From: Maniola hyperantus
Lineage: Eukaryota; Arthropoda; Insecta; Lepidoptera; Nymphalidae
DNA: 64,000 bases
Direction of reading: 5' to 3'
Assembly: GCF_902806685.2 (NCBI RefSeq)
Contig: NC_048542.1
Coordinates: 11,826,533-11,890,532 of the forward strand
Below, one piece after another: positions 21,396 through 31,860 of this stretch. The notes beneath the pieces were generated by a model. It did not search any database. It was not told the DNA's origin and saw nothing but the letters and a program-made list of their open reading frames with translations. The translations under genes and the position numbers were made by a program. Position 1 is the first letter of the stretch; every line of letters begins with the position of its first letter.

Positions 21396-21566
21396 ACGTC
21401 TTGCGTCAGTCAGATGTTTTATTTGCGATATATCATGAACTTTTCAAAACATTAGGTTTTTTTTTCATATATTTTTCGCGTTTTCTTTTATGGTATCATA
21501 TCTATAATCATCAGAACTATCACCTACTTTTGTTTTTGCTAGCGTTGTGATTACACCCTGTATCAT
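21396..21566 (+). repeat. Repeat family V
   Basis: CTTGCGTCAGTCAGATGTTT, TATTTGCGATATATCATGAA, CTTTTCAAAACATTAGG, TAATCATCAGAACTATCACC, GTGATTACACCCTGTATC. The same order appears on the minus strand at 59578-59745, with moderate divergence. Class unknown. Confidence 0.6.
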
Positions 21567-21654
21567 CATAAACTGTGCGTGTTACCAGTTACCACTGATG
21601 ACATTATATGGATCTGAGATACATCTGAGAGTAGGTACCTACTTTAAATACTCT

Positions 21655-21960
21655 GTGTCCGAGACATGGTCGGTAATTATGGGCCTCATAAAAAAAAGCT
21701 CAGAGCCACTCAGCGGATAGTGGAAAGAGCTATTACTCGGAGTTTTTCTACGTGCAGATCAAAACAGAAATGAGGAGATTCGTAGCAGAGTGACCTGTAT
21801 AACAGAATATATAATAGTACTCCTGTATCTAGACCAGGGTTGCAAAGCTGAAGTGGCAATGGGCGAACATATACTTGGAAGAGCTAATATGCAATAAACG
21901 CACACGCATTACAGACGGAAACGTTTAAGTGCGGAAACCAGCCCAGAGCGAAGAAAGAAA
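21655..21960 (+). pseudogene. RTE-type LINE coding relic
   Basis: Conceptual reading gives LRATQRIVERAIT, then a GAGATTCGTAGCAGAGTGAC (EIRSRVT) and AAGCTGAAGTGGCAATGGGC (KLKWQWA) order, as in the region between the reverse transcriptase and C-terminus of RTE LINEs. Frames change between these blocks, so it is a broken copy. Confidence 0.6.
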
Positions 21961-22375
21961 GAAAGAAGATGCAATAAACGCACCATTTATTATTTACCTA
22001 CTATTATGGTAAAAAGCATTCCGTACCTTTTTCGTCGGTAAAACGTAACGCCACAAAGTTAAGGAGAGCATAAAATTGATAAATCCTTAAACTTGTTAAA
22101 TTTTTCATTCCGAAGATAAGTTTAGGCTTTCCGGGCTTAGTAGGATTAATGATAGGATTTTGCTTGTAAACTGCCCTAAACGGCGTGACATTTTTGGATA
22201 TAAAAATGTAATATCGCGTGATACAATAAAAGCAAGTGCTATTTATATAATAAAAGGTCGATTTTCTCGAAGTTGAGAGACGCTGAACGAAGTTTGGTAG
22301 CACCTATACAGGTATTTAGGCATACGAGGAAAATGTAAGGTAATTTTATATTATGAAGAAAATATAAGTACTAAA
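21961..22375. other. Unassigned AT-rich sequence
   Basis: A 99-codon minus-strand frame (22004-22303) has no recognisable domain and no neighbouring exon-like signal. Confidence 0.4.
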
Positions 22376-22415
22376 TGGTACTTTGACTTGGACTTTGACT
22401 TTGACTTTGCACCGC
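22376..22415 (+). repeat. TTTGAC microsatellite, likely LINE tail
   Basis: GGTACTTTGACTTGGACTTT and further GACTTT units, the same repeat that ends the LINE fragment at 16669-16818. The LINE body is not visible upstream. Confidence 0.5.
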
Positions 22416-22639
22416 CGCGCCGCCGTGATTATCACTGTTAAGGCACCACCATCCACTTCTCCACGAACGGAATAGGTAACCACCAGAAGTCCCGCGCAAC
22501 CTCGTGTTTCCCTGAATAGTTTGGACCACTTTAGTATTTAGTCGAGTGGAGTGAGTTCCTACAAGTGAGTAGGTACCTAGTGTTTTGCAAGATGAACAAG
22601 GCTGCAACGCAACAAAATAAACAAGCAAGTAAACAAACA

Positions 22640-22808
22640 AGTCCCGGTACTATACGGTGTAAAAACCAAAGGCGTATGGATTTAATAAAAACTGCCATAC
22701 CCATTCCAGGTTAGCCCGCTTCTATCTTAGACTTCATCATCACTTACCACCAGGTGAGATTGCAGTCAACGACTAACTTGTATCTGAATAAAAATAAAAA
22801 TAAAAATA
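22640..22808 (+). mobile_element. SINE O 3' half
   Basis: GTCCCGGTACTATACGGTGT, TTAATAAAAACTGCCATACC, CAGGTTAGCCCGCTTCTATC, CATCACTTACCACCAGGTGA, GATTGCAGTCAACGACTAAC, then AATAAAAATAAAAATAAAAA. It lacks the tRNA-like head and carries the 3' module absent from 3335-3602. Confidence 0.75.
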
Positions 22809-23218
22809 TGCTACTGGTACTAACTAGCTTTCATCCATAAAATTCCTTATTAACAAACCGGATGTAATAAAATCCGAAATCACGCTTCTGTGATATTTTG
22901 CTATAATTCGATTTCCAGGAATCTGATGAAACTAATTTGCATAGACGATTGCGCACTTGGTTCCATCTGTAACGTTTTCATTAGTGATTCATTGTAGTTT
23001 AGCATTTACGTAGTGTATTCCGATTAGAATCTGATTGCATCTGATTGTAACTAGATTGTAATAAACTTTAGTATCTACTTGGCTCTTCGACTATACTCTT
23101 TGATTAGGTACTTAGGTACTTCAACTTTGAGTAATTTTAGCTCGAATAATTTCATTGGGTAAATAAATGTAAAGACTTTGCCACTTCCAAAAGTTTTATT
23201 TTACAAGTGTATATGTGA
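22809..23218. other. Unassigned AT-rich sequence
   Basis: A short local repeat TCTGATTGCATCTGATTG lies at 23030-23048. Nothing else recognised. Confidence 0.4.
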
Positions 23219-23470
23219 CTAGCTTATGCCCGCGACTTCGTCCGCGTGGACTACACAAATTTCAAACCCCTATTTTCTACCCCTACCCCTCTTTGGGGGT
23301 TGAATTTTCAAAAATCCTTTCTTAGCGGATGTCTACGTCGTAATATCTATCTGCATACCAAATTTCAGCCCGATCCGTCCAGTAGTTTGAGCTGTGCGTT
23401 GATAGATCAGTCAGTCAGTTAGTCAGTCGGTTAGTCAGTCAGTCAGTCACCTTTCCTTTTATATATTTAG
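23219..23470 (-). mobile_element. Helitron-like family B, near full length
   Basis: CTAG at 23219-23222, CCCGCGACTTCGTCCGCGTG, CTTTGGGGGTTGAATTTTC, GCGGATGTCTACGTCGTAAT, CAGCCCGATCCGTCCAGTAG, an expanded CAGTCAGT tract and TTCCTTTTATATATTTAG. Read 5' to 3' on the minus strand it runs from the TATATAAAAGG start to the hairpin and CTAG. Confidence 0.75.
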
Positions 23471-23814
23471 CTTCTCTTGTCTTTCTGTAAACTAAATTTA
23501 GAGTAGCTGCATCTTTTTCTTTTTAATATTTTTAAAAAAGGAAGGAACATGAATTTTATATTTAAATACTAAATTTTAGTGCACGCTACGAATTTAAACA
23601 ATAGGCTCGCGACTGGCAGCTAAAGTCACTAGGTTTGACAGCTCTAAATTAAATTTAAAACTGTCAAATTGTGTCTGTCCTTTTCATATTACATTAGTAA
23701 GATATTAAAATTAAACAATAAAATTAATACATTAGTAAGATAATAAAATTAGCATTAGTAAATTTTAGCTGTGCTCAGAATCAGCACCATTATTGTAAAC
23801 ATAGCGACGGAATT
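23471..23814. other. Unassigned AT-rich sequence
   Basis: Contains a local repeat of ACATTAGTAAGATATTAAAA and related units (23690-23760). No gene recognised. Confidence 0.4.
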
Positions 23815-23960
23815 ACTCACTCATATTATAATTAATGCGAAAGTATGTCTGTCTCTCTGTCTGTTAGCTTTTTACAGCCTATCTGTTTAACCAATTAGAG
23901 AGGAAGGAAGAAGGACAGTAAATCGAAATAAATGCGGACGAAGTCTCGGGCATTATCTAG
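23815..23960 (+). mobile_element. Helitron-like subfamily A', internally deleted
   Basis: ATATTATAATTAATGCGAAA, GTCTCTCTGTCTGTTAGC, CTATCTGTTTAACCAATTAG, then directly AAATGCGGACGAAGTCTCGG and GCATTATCTAG. About 80 central bases present in other copies are missing, while both ends are kept. Confidence 0.65.
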
Positions 23961-24261
23961 TTATTTCGTAAAAAAGATTATACTCATACCAAAAGGACAA
24001 TTATAAATGTTAAACCATTAGTCACTTAATTGCAAGAGAAATTAAAGATGAAATTGTGGACCGAATCTCATTAGTCACAGAAATATAAAAATCACATCTC
24101 AGGAGCAAAAGCCTTATAAATTGCGATTTCTGCTCCAAGCATTTTATTAATTTCCTGTTTTTATTTAAATTCAGTTTGATGATATTTCGCTTGTTAAGAT
24201 TTTTGTGGTTTTCGTTTTCCATTTTTGGATTCACTTGTACCGGACAGAAATCGTCTAAGTT

Positions 24262-24400
24262 AGAAAATAATATCGTATCGTCGTCGTCGTTGTCAACCGA
24301 TAGGCATCCACCGCTGGACATAGGTCCTACTTCTCTCGCCGCGTAATGGACCGATCGGTGTGGCAGACGTGGGCAAAAAATTTTGTGCATGTAACAAACA
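24262..24400 (-). mobile_element. RTE-type LINE 3' end fragment
   Basis: TCGTCGTCGTTGTCAACCGA, TAGGCATCCACCGCTGGACA, TAGGTCCTACTTCTC: the tail repeat and terminal coding bases of an RTE LINE in antisense, from a variant different from the neighbour at 24415. Confidence 0.55.
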
Positions 24401-24414
24401 CATGCTAACGGAGA

Positions 24415-24705
24415 TAATCATCATCATCATCATCAACCGATAGACGTCCACTGCTGGACAGGTCTCTTGTAGGGACTTTTACACGCCGCGGCCTTGCGCC
24501 GCCTGAATCCAGCGGCTCCCTGCGACTCGTTTGATGTCGTTCGTTCACATAGTGGGGAGTCTTCCAACACTGCGTCTTCCGGTGCGAGGTCGCCATTCCA
24601 GCACCTTGAGACCCTTACGTGTATCAGTTTTACAAACTATGTGCCCTGCCCATTGCCACTTCAGCTTCGAAACCCGTTGAGCTATGTCGGTTACTCTAGT
24701 ACGGA
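24415..24705 (-). pseudogene. RTE-type LINE ORF C-terminus with (ATG)n tail
   Basis: On the minus strand the frame reads through a KLKWQWAGHIV block (codons over 24640-24675), then VLEWRPRTGRRSVGR, and GSRWIQAAQ, ending in the TGATGATGATGATGATT tail (minus strand of 24415-24435). These motifs are those of the C-terminal end of RTE LINE ORFs in Lepidoptera. Stops and frameshifts interrupt it. The reverse transcriptase and endonuclease domains are absent, as expected of a 5'-truncated insertion. Confidence 0.75.
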
Positions 24706-25242
24706 GATAATGAGAAAACTTAATGCACTAGGCTGCTCCAGTATAGGTACCCCAAGTAGGCTTCTAGGGTTAGTTCTCATATTACACTTCATTTACCTGT
24801 GTTAGTTGGGATACGATTACTTTACATAAACGACGGGTGAGCTTCCTAAAATTTCCATTAATGATTCGTTGGCGATAGTGCCCTTTGATTAGGTACTGAT
24901 TGCATCCAAGTTTAATTAAGTTAGTTTATGCTTTGTTGAGCTAACAGTTTTGATTATAAAGCACGATAAACTTGGATTTACGAGTTTATTAACCTCTAAG
25001 CAACCTATAATGAACTAGTGCTTGCTATTAGTTAGTTAGTTATTATAGGACACGACCTTGTTTGATTGAATCTTATTACGGTTTTTACGATCCACACACG
25101 CTGTAATATTAAAGTACATACGATTTGGTTAAACGAATAGTATAACGCGTAAAGTTTCAATTCTCTCGCGCCATTTTAATTTTTTTTTGATCAAATTTCA
25201 TGTCAAAATTTCGATTTTAGACTTTTAGTCCATTTTTTTAAG
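24706..25242. other. Unassigned AT-rich sequence
   Basis: No recognised feature. Confidence 0.4.
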
Positions 25243-25372
25243 TCATCATCATCATCAACCAATAGACGTCCACTACTGGACATAGGTCCACACGCAACGG
25301 TCTTGCGCCGCGTGAATCCAGCGCTCCCTGCGACTCGTCTGATGTAGTCCGTCCACCTAGTGGGTTATAACT
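25243..25372 (-). mobile_element. RTE-type LINE 3' end fragment
   Basis: CATCATCATCATCAACCAAT, AGACGTCCACTACTGGACAT, AACGGTCTTGCGCCGCGTGA, TCCCTGCGACTCGTCTGATG, antisense to the C-terminal coding end described at 24415. Only about 130 bases long. Confidence 0.7.
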
Positions 25373-25696
25373 GTAAACATACAATATTTCAATATTCAAT
25401 TTTCAGTTTATTGGTTAGCTACTTTTATAGAATTGAGTCAACAGAAATCAATTAACAAAAATAACCTTTCAGGCAACTTCGCGATAGCGGAAACGCAGTC
25501 TACGCTGAAATTCATTTAACTGCACAACGTTTATCAACATTCGTCAATCGGACGTTCATTGGAAAGGAAAAAAAATGTTTGTTGTACGTAAACGTTGGAG
25601 GCTTGACACTTCTGATTCTAGTGATTTTGTTAATTATATGTATTTGTCAAGCTATTAATATGGCTCAACAGGTGGGTACATTTATAGTTCGTATTT

Positions 25697-25865
25697 ATTT
25701 AGCCTAGTGGAGAGCCGCGATATTAGCAGACGTCCGCCTCCTATACGGTAGGTAATTTTAAGCAATTTAATATCACTTGCTTTAACGGTGAAGGAAAATT
25801 GACAGAAAACCTGCATGCCTGACAGGTATAGTAGCTCCATACCTAATGTTCTAAAATCACCGCCC
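25697..25865 (+). mobile_element. SINE C, degenerate
   Basis: TTAGCCTAGTGGAGAG (A box), CAGACGTCCGCCTCC, a deletion of the B box, AATATCACTTGCTTTAACGG, TGAAGGAAAATTGACAG, AAACCTGCATGCCTGACAGG. Confidence 0.65.
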
Positions 25866-26740
25866 ATCTTCGCCTTTTGGTCGATGCCACGGCCCTAAAA
25901 GTGTTATGACTTAAGTACGGGTTTAGATTATGTTTTTTCACTTCATCGGTTCTTTCCTAGTTGCCGAAATATTTGTTAGATTTGACAAAGTAATCAGTCA
26001 TCATTTTTGTTTCGTCTAACTGTTTCGCACAGTGTAGGCACAAAATACTTTATGGTAACTTTTGGCGTATATTATCATAAGATATTAATTATAATGGAGG
26101 ATTAGAATTATTATGATTAATGCCACAGCGCGGCGCCGCCGTCGAGAAAGATATTATAAGTTTATATTAAGTTTGGTCTCATTTTGTATTTTGCGATAAA
26201 TAAAGTTTGCACAGCAAATAATATGAACCATTCGTGATCACTTTACGAAAAATGTTTTTGAGCTTTAAGTATCTTATTAAAATAGTTTTTTAATAAGATA
26301 CTTAAATAATATGAAATACCTAGATTAATTCAACTTACTTTTCAAACTACAACTGTTACTTCTTTGAAAGAACCGCTTAACGCTAGGTATAAGAGGAAAC
26401 CCTTGGAGAAAGAACAAATAGGCCTTTAAAACATGTATTGTCAAAGTGAAACGCAGTGATGAAAGCACTTAAAAAAAATCTCGAGTAAAACTATGGCTGG
26501 TTAAAATGCAGGCACGCACGCGTCTAGAGTCTAGACGTCTGACAGACAACTCCATTATATTTTACTGCTATGCAAAAAACAGCACTTTTACTATAACTCT
26601 ATGGCGCCTTTTATTATCCATAAAGTACCAGCTTGCATACTGTATACCTTCCCACCCTAAATCATACATACATAGTTTTCCGAATGGAATGCTTCCCGTG
26701 TTTTAGTCAGTACCTACCCGAAGCACAGAATATAATATAT
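25866..26740. other. Unassigned AT-rich sequence with one perfect hairpin
   Basis: Apart from the hairpin at 26264-26306 nothing is recognised. A GC patch GCGCGGCGCCGCCGTCG lies at about 26129-26145. Confidence 0.4.
26264..26306. repeat. Perfect 19-bp hairpin
   Basis: TTTAAGTATCTTATTAAAA (26264-26282), loop TAGTT, exact inverse TTTTAATAAGATACTTAAA (26288-26306). Confidence 0.9.
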
Positions 26741-26748
26741 AATACTAC

Positions 26749-26897
26749 CAGTGGCGTGCACAGTGTTTGAAGCCAGGGTAAGCATTAGTTAGGTAGGAAC
26801 CTGTTTACTGGCAGGTCATAATGAAAAATAATATGCATTGAGCTATTACAACTGGGGTAAGCAGTGCATTTATGCCTCTATCACCTGCTCGCCACTG
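26749..26897. mobile_element. hAT-type MITE with 8-bp target duplication
   Basis: Terminal inverted repeats CAGTGGCG (26749) and CGCCACTG (ending 26897) are flanked by identical octamers AATACTAC (26741-26748 and 26898-26905). An 8-bp duplication and CAGNG-type termini are diagnostic of hAT transposons. The 149-bp interior has no coding capacity. Confidence 0.9.
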
Positions 26898-26905
26898 AAT
26901 ACTAC

Positions 26906-28683
26906 CTACTAACGTATCCGAAGTTCTCATAGATTTGAATAGTAAATTTTTGGTTAGACAATTTTCAAACTTTGCCTATGAAATGGTTGGGTAATTTTAG
27001 CTCATTATAGTTCACATTTTTTATGGCTATAGCTATAGCTATTTGGTAGTTAAAAAAGAAGATTGAAGACAAAAGAAGAAAAATGGAAGAGAAGAAGCAC
27101 AGACTATGTAATTGCTGTCAAATACTAATATAGCTATCACAGAAAATAAAAATTATAGTAGGTACTATCGTGAGTGATATTCACTATAAATATTTAAGTT
27201 TAATAAGTGGGGCTATGAATAAGGACTCCAGATTGGTCTGAAACTAAATAAATAAGTAAATTAACTAAAAAAAAAAAAAAAAAAAAACTAACTGGTCATA
27301 TTCTAAAAAAGTAAGTATTTAAAATAAAAATTTAGGTTATTACTACAGGTCGTTCAGAAACAAATATAGTCCGATAACAAAGTAAATTGTACCACAATGA
27401 AAATCATTCTTGAAATATCACATGAATTATGGCCACCGTAAAAGAAAGCAACGATGGGCAGTGAAATTAATGATCGGCATAGAAGCTATTACCTCCACTC
27501 AACAGAATTCACAGTGTCACGGCTCGAGTGTTTGCTACAAAATAAATTTTCCTTTCCACTGAACGTTTCGTTGACTAACGTTTGTGCATTGGTAGAGCTA
27601 TTTTAGTACCTAGGTATAGGTACTAAAATAGCATCTCCAGTTAATTTTCACTTTGTAGTGGTTTTGGAAGTCGGTTTTTTTAATATTTTATTTTTATCCA
27701 CACACATGCAAACTGAGGAAACAACTCCCTTCGGCGGTATTTCCACTAGATTACCACATGCAGGCGTTTGTTCAGGCTACTATGGAAACCTTCGAAGTCC
27801 TTCAAAATGTAATTTTTCCCTACAAACGCGAATTTAAAACTGCGATATCTCAAATGTGTCACGAAAAATTGCTTTAAAAACAAAACATAATCAGGTCGAG
27901 TTAACGCTAAATGGCTTTAACGACCAACATTTTGTTTCCGTCTGTTTATCTTCGGCTGTCACATTTGCCGACGCTCCATTCAAATTTGGACTCTATTTTA
28001 TAGTAGGTAAAGTAACATATTGCAGCGCAGAAAAGATACATTGTGACGTTCGTTGCGCTTAAAAAACCGCGTTCATTTGTCACCGGCAGATGCAGTAGTA
28101 TCTGTGTGGAGCCATAAAAGCAGCGGTTTAGTATTTTATGAGAATACCAAACTATTTTCCAAATATACTTACATTTATATCTATTGAAAACTATATTGGC
28201 GACAATGACATGGATACCAGAGAGAAAAGATGGCAAGAAGTTATTTATATTGGACCTTACTTTAGAATTATCGTAATATATTCATTGGCAAATAGCCCTT
28301 GGCAAAAGCTTTATTTTTAATGCGACTTTATGTATTATACAAACAAGTATGGCATCGAAAATATGTAAATATTTGAAACAGGTAAATAAATAAAATAACA
28401 CTGATTATAAGATGTACCTACTAGCAGACTACCCGGCGTGTGCTACTACGCTAATAAAACTTGAAATAACAACTCTAAAACCATCTTTGCATTATTGCCT
28501 TTGTAACTGGTTTGGAAGTTGGAACACATCAGTTGAATGGTTGCAAAGTCTATAATGGGCAAGGTAGAAACATTTTTTGTGTTTTATGTATTAAGATAAA
28601 AAAATCTCTTATCTCTACTACTTTTATTGGCACTAGGTACAGCCATTTGTGGGCCTGGACCTGCTTATATATTATCCCGTGCA
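26906..28683. other. Unassigned AT-rich sequence
   Basis: Contains an A20-type run at about 27269-27289 and the hairpin at 27597-27632. Short frames at 27856-28320 on both strands overlap one another and carry no motif. Confidence 0.45.
27597..27632. repeat. Perfect 16-bp hairpin
   Basis: GCTATTTTAGTACCTA (27597-27612), loop GGTA, exact inverse TAGGTACTAAAATAGC (27617-27632). Confidence 0.9.
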
Positions 28684-28800
28684 CATGTCCACCCACCAGT
28701 TCCTTAATCGACAGCTTTTAGATCTCGGTTAGCTCCGTCTTTCCAGCGTACCTTTGGTCTACCAAACAGTTCATCGGCTGTGTATCTATACTGCTGATAA
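28684..28800 (-). pseudogene. Possible LINE C-terminal relic (GRPKxRW type)
   Basis: Minus-strand reading of about 28700-28770 gives FGRPKVRWKDGANRDLKAV, resembling the GRPKxRWxDxxxxDLK segment near the C-terminus of several insect LINE ORFs. Flanking frames are broken. Confidence 0.45.
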
Positions 28801-29152
28801 ATATCGTAAAACAACTCGCTTACTCTGTGGCCACACATCAGAACCAGGTGATTGAGGAACCTCCTTTGACATAGTCCCAGGAAAAATTAGGTAGTTTTTC
28901 CGAAGAATCAAGGTGAACGCTATATAGCCCCACGTCACTTTGATATATTACACGTATAAAATATGACGCCTAATCATATCAGAGTCAAAGGCGCTATGAC
29001 ACGTCACGCAGTTTAGCTGCCGAGCAATTTTGTTATTTTCCTATTTTCCTTAAGTTACTACTTATTTCAAAGCGTACCCACATAAGTCCTACCAACCTAG
29101 TCGTACCAACTACTCTACTATTTGAAATAGATAGGTACAACCTACTAGTATC
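28801..29152. other. Unassigned sequence
   Basis: No recognised repeat; may continue the LINE relic on its left. Confidence 0.35.
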
Positions 29153-29307
29153 TATCGTGACAGGTCGAGATGGCAATCGAGGTATGAGGGAGGGGTGGGG
29201 ACCCGAACACCCGCACGTCACACGCGCTATCCCGCACCAGGTTAGCGAGGAGCTGTGCGGGTGTGCAGAGCATCCCCAATCCGACTGCTATCTCGACCTG
29301 TCGCATA
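29153..29307. mobile_element. GC-rich MITE family Q, both ends present
   Basis: Left TATCGTGACAGGTCGAGATG then GCAATCG; right CGACTGCTATCTCGACCTGT then CGCATA. The interior is rich in CCCGCAC and GCGGGTGTGC. TA at each edge is consistent with a Tc1/mariner-like target. Related copies: 16529-16668, 41443-41575 and a terminus at 60099-60124. Confidence 0.75.
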
Positions 29308-29620
29308 CCATATATCTACTAGCGTACGAGTATTAGTAAATAGGTACGGGTAAGGGATACACCTGCATCTAGCACTCTAATAAAATCAATCTCACCTGCC
29401 CGCAGTAACCTCTGCTGGTCTACAAACGAGGCTCTGATGACCGACAAATGGCGGTATAACCATTCCGAAGTGGCTAGACTAGATAAATGGCTCAGCAATT
29501 GAAGAGTGTGCAGACCGCAGAAGCGACACCACGACCAGTCTAGCCCTATAGCCTAAACCTTTTATAAGAAACGACTCAAGGCTAAGGCCTCTAGTCCCTG
29601 GATAGCGCTAAACGAAACGT
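29308..29620. other. Unassigned sequence, possibly decayed LINE
   Basis: Composition is less AT-rich than its surroundings and it leads into an RTE 3' end, but no coding block could be read. Confidence 0.35.
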
Positions 29621-29735
29621 TTAGATATGGATTCAGGTGGAGTGCTGCAAGACCGCGGCTCGTGGAGGTCTTTACAAGAGACGTATGCCTAAGCAGAGGA
29701 CATCTATTGGTTGACGTGACGACGATAACGACGTC
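29621..29735 (+). mobile_element. RTE-type LINE 3' end, sense
   Basis: GGATTCAGGTGGAGTGCTGC, AAGACCGCGGCTCGTGGAGG, TCTTTACAAGAGACGTATGC, GAGGACATCTATTGGTTGAC, GTGACGACGATAACGACG. The coding end and a decayed (ACG/ATG)n tail. Confidence 0.65.
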
Positions 29736-30384
29736 TAGTTTACTTCAATAAGAAATTCTCATTGCTTCAATAAGATGACCTATACATTCCATTTTATTTT
29801 GCATCAATACATTAATATGTACATTATACTCGTACAATACCTAATGAAGTTTTCTATTTAATATAATTCTTGCATAGTATAAAAATATCTACCTTTCTAC
29901 CTTTAATTTATTTGTTTTATAAGCAATTTATATCGGTGTATTTATTATTCAACGTTTTAAATTAAAAAGTGGCAAGTGTATCTAGTTAGAGTGTGATAAA
30001 ATTTCAATGGACTCTTCAATTGGTTTCAAGATCCTATTTATTTTATTAAACGTAAAAGTTGCCATCTCAATCTGTCGTGCTAAAAATTAATTTAATCAAG
30101 CAAATTCTTCAAAAGAATCGCAATTTAAATGCGACGTCATTTTCATCGTCGTCATCTGTTTTTTTTTCAATTTCTAAATCTAAATTAATAAAATCCAAAC
30201 CTATCCTAAAAGTGGATCGTAAAAAGTTTTATTGAAATTGAACATCAGACTAGGGTCTGTAATATACTTAAGTATCTACGCTTAAATTACAAGATTTTAG
30301 AAAATTCTGAGTTCAATACCGTGAACCAACCATGTTGGGTCCATTCAAGTAATAATTTTTACTTTCGCTGATTTATATCAGATA
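29736..30384. other. Unassigned AT-rich sequence
   Basis: A fragment TTGCCATCTCAATCTGTCG near 30060 recalls the MITE Q terminus. Otherwise nothing recognised. Confidence 0.4.
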
Positions 30385-30611
30385 CTAGCTGATGCCCGCG
30401 ACATAGTCCGCGTGGAATTAGGTTTTTGAAAATCCCGTAGGAACTCTTTGATTTTCCGGGATAAAAGTAGCCTATGTCACTCTCCAGGTTTTTATCTATA
30501 CCCATACAAAAAATCACGTCAATCCGTAGCACCGTTGTGACGTGATTGAAGGACAAACCAACAAACAAACACACTTTCGCATTTATAATAAGGGTACTGA
30601 AAGGGTACTGA
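30385..30611 (-). mobile_element. Helitron-like family A, full length
   Basis: CTAG at 30385-30388, CGCGACATAGTCCGCGTGG, GGGATAAAAGTAGCCTATGT, CGTAGCACCGTTGTGACGTG, ACACTTTCGCATTTATAATA, AGGGTACTGA. The 5' terminus (TCAGTACCCTT on the minus strand) is present twice in a row. Confidence 0.75.
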
Positions 30612-30696
30612 TTGTTACCTCTATCTCTAGCATAGATAAAGGAAGCAGCTCTACTATCTTTTCAGTCTATCGCCGCCGTAAAAACTTACTTAAAAA

Positions 30697-30895
30697 CTAC
30701 AACACAAAACATGCAAGTCTGCATGGTACAACGTGCAATATACGATATGCACAACCCTCCCTCCCACTACTAAAGAAGCAGGAAAAGCAAGCAATACACA
30801 ACACCACATAGATCTTCCTCCAGAACACATCAACATACGTTTCACTCCGACACCGAAGCATCCTCATGAGATGTAGACTCCACAATGACGGTATT
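30697..30895 (-). repeat. Repeat family H
   Basis: On the minus strand: CATGAGGATGCTTCGGTGTC, GGAGTGAAACGTATGTTGAT, TGTGTATTGCTTGCTTTTCC, GTGGGAGGGAGGGTTGTGCA, CATGCAGACTTGCATG. It matches the plus-strand copy at 32890-33225. Open frames on both strands (30542-30909) are by-products. Confidence 0.65.
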
Positions 30896-31131
30896 TGAGA
30901 ACTAGTCAAATCAGTAACTTTTTAATTTTTATCAAAAGTCAAAACGCGCGCTTAACTTAGTATGCGAGCTTCTATGAAATACAGAAATGTGACGTTACAA
31001 TCATTTGACGAATTTTTTATAGTTTCATCGAGAATATCAAATGGTTATTACACAAAGGACGTGGATTTTCCGTATTTTGGAAGACCCTCTATTTAATAAT
31101 CACTGATCTATTTTTGTGCAAATACCCAATT

Positions 31132-31182
31132 GTGCATTGTGCAATGTGCATATCGCATAGTACACGTTGTTCCATACAGATA
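31132..31182 (+). repeat. Repeat H fragment
   Basis: TGTGCATTGTGCAATGTGCA, TAGTACACGTTGTTCCATAC, AGAT match the GTGCATTCCGCATGCTGCAT, ACCATACAGAT part of repeat H. Confidence 0.5.
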
Positions 31183-31193
31183 TTTTGTTTGTT

Positions 31194-31520
31194 TTGATGC
31201 CTGCGACTTGGTCCGCGTGGATTTAGGTTTTTTTTAACAATCCGGTGGGAACTCTTTGATTTTCTGGTATAAAAAGTTGCCTATGTCAATTTCCGGGACC
31301 ATGTCAATTACCTCTGAACCTTTCATATAAATCGGTTAAACCGATGGACCTTTAGGAATCCCGTGGGTACTCTTTGATTTTCCGGGATAAAAAGTAGCCT
31401 ACGTCCGTCCTCGAGATTTAAGCTAACTATGTACCAAAAATCATCAAAACGGTTAAACTGTTGGGCCGCCAAAAGCTAGCAGACAGACAGACAGACACAC
31501 TTTTGCAGTTATAATATTAG
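31194..31520 (-). mobile_element. Helitron-like subfamily A' with doubled core
   Basis: Minus-strand copy: GATGCCTGCGACTTGGTCCG and AACTCTTTGATTTTCTGG, then a second GTACTCTTTGATTTTCCGGG unit, AAACTGTTGGGCCGCCAAAA, GCTAGCAGACAGACAGAC, ACTTTTGCAGTTATAATATT. The TCTTTGATTTTC block occurs twice, as in the 56897-57200 copy, which defines a longer variant. A MITE F begins 4 bases further on. Confidence 0.7.
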
Positions 31521-31524
31521 CTTG

Positions 31525-31686
31525 TACAGTACGCGGCCAAAAGATAGCAGATTTGTAGATCACTGTCTCGGTTCTTGAGCCCGACAAAACGTCAACTATG
31601 GGTATGAGTGACAGAGACAACGCTCTACAAACCTGAAATGTCTTTCTAAAGGCCGATGTGCATCACTTTCGGCCGCGTACGTAGTT
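31525..31686. mobile_element. MITE family F, internally shortened
   Basis: TACAGTACGCGGCCAAAAGA, TAGCAGATTTGTAGATCACT, GAGCCCGACAAAACGTCAAC, GTGACAGAGACAACGCTCTA, AAAGGCCGATGTGCATCACT, CGGCCGCGTACGTAG. The left arm lacks the TGTACATCGACC block; the right terminus is slightly mutated. Confidence 0.75.
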
Positions 31687-31744
31687 GTTTATATTATGGA
31701 ATTCCCCAAAATAACATCCGCTTCTATCCAACATTAAAAACTAC

Positions 31745-31860
31745 ATATTTTTTTCTTAATTGAAGCGAGCGAATACATTAGATACTCTATGTTGCCTGCT
31801 TTTTGATTATGCACCTGTTGTATTAAGAGTGTAAGACATTAGAGTATGTTTACATATTCC
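31745..31860 (+). repeat. Local duplication, empty-site copy
   Basis: TTCTTAATTGAAGCGAGCGA, ATACATTAGATACTCTATG, TTGCCTGCTTTTTGATTATG, CACCTGTTGTATTAAGAGTG, TAAGACATTAG. The same order occurs at 32336-32421 followed by 32566-32600, split there by a MITE. Confidence 0.8.

Noticed and set aside
24494..24805. 103-codon plus-strand ORF
   Set aside because: Antisense of the RTE LINE C-terminal relic.
25866..26740. pre-miRNA at the 26264 hairpin
   Set aside because: Stem of 19 bp with a 5-base loop is too short and too perfect for a typical animal pre-miRNA.
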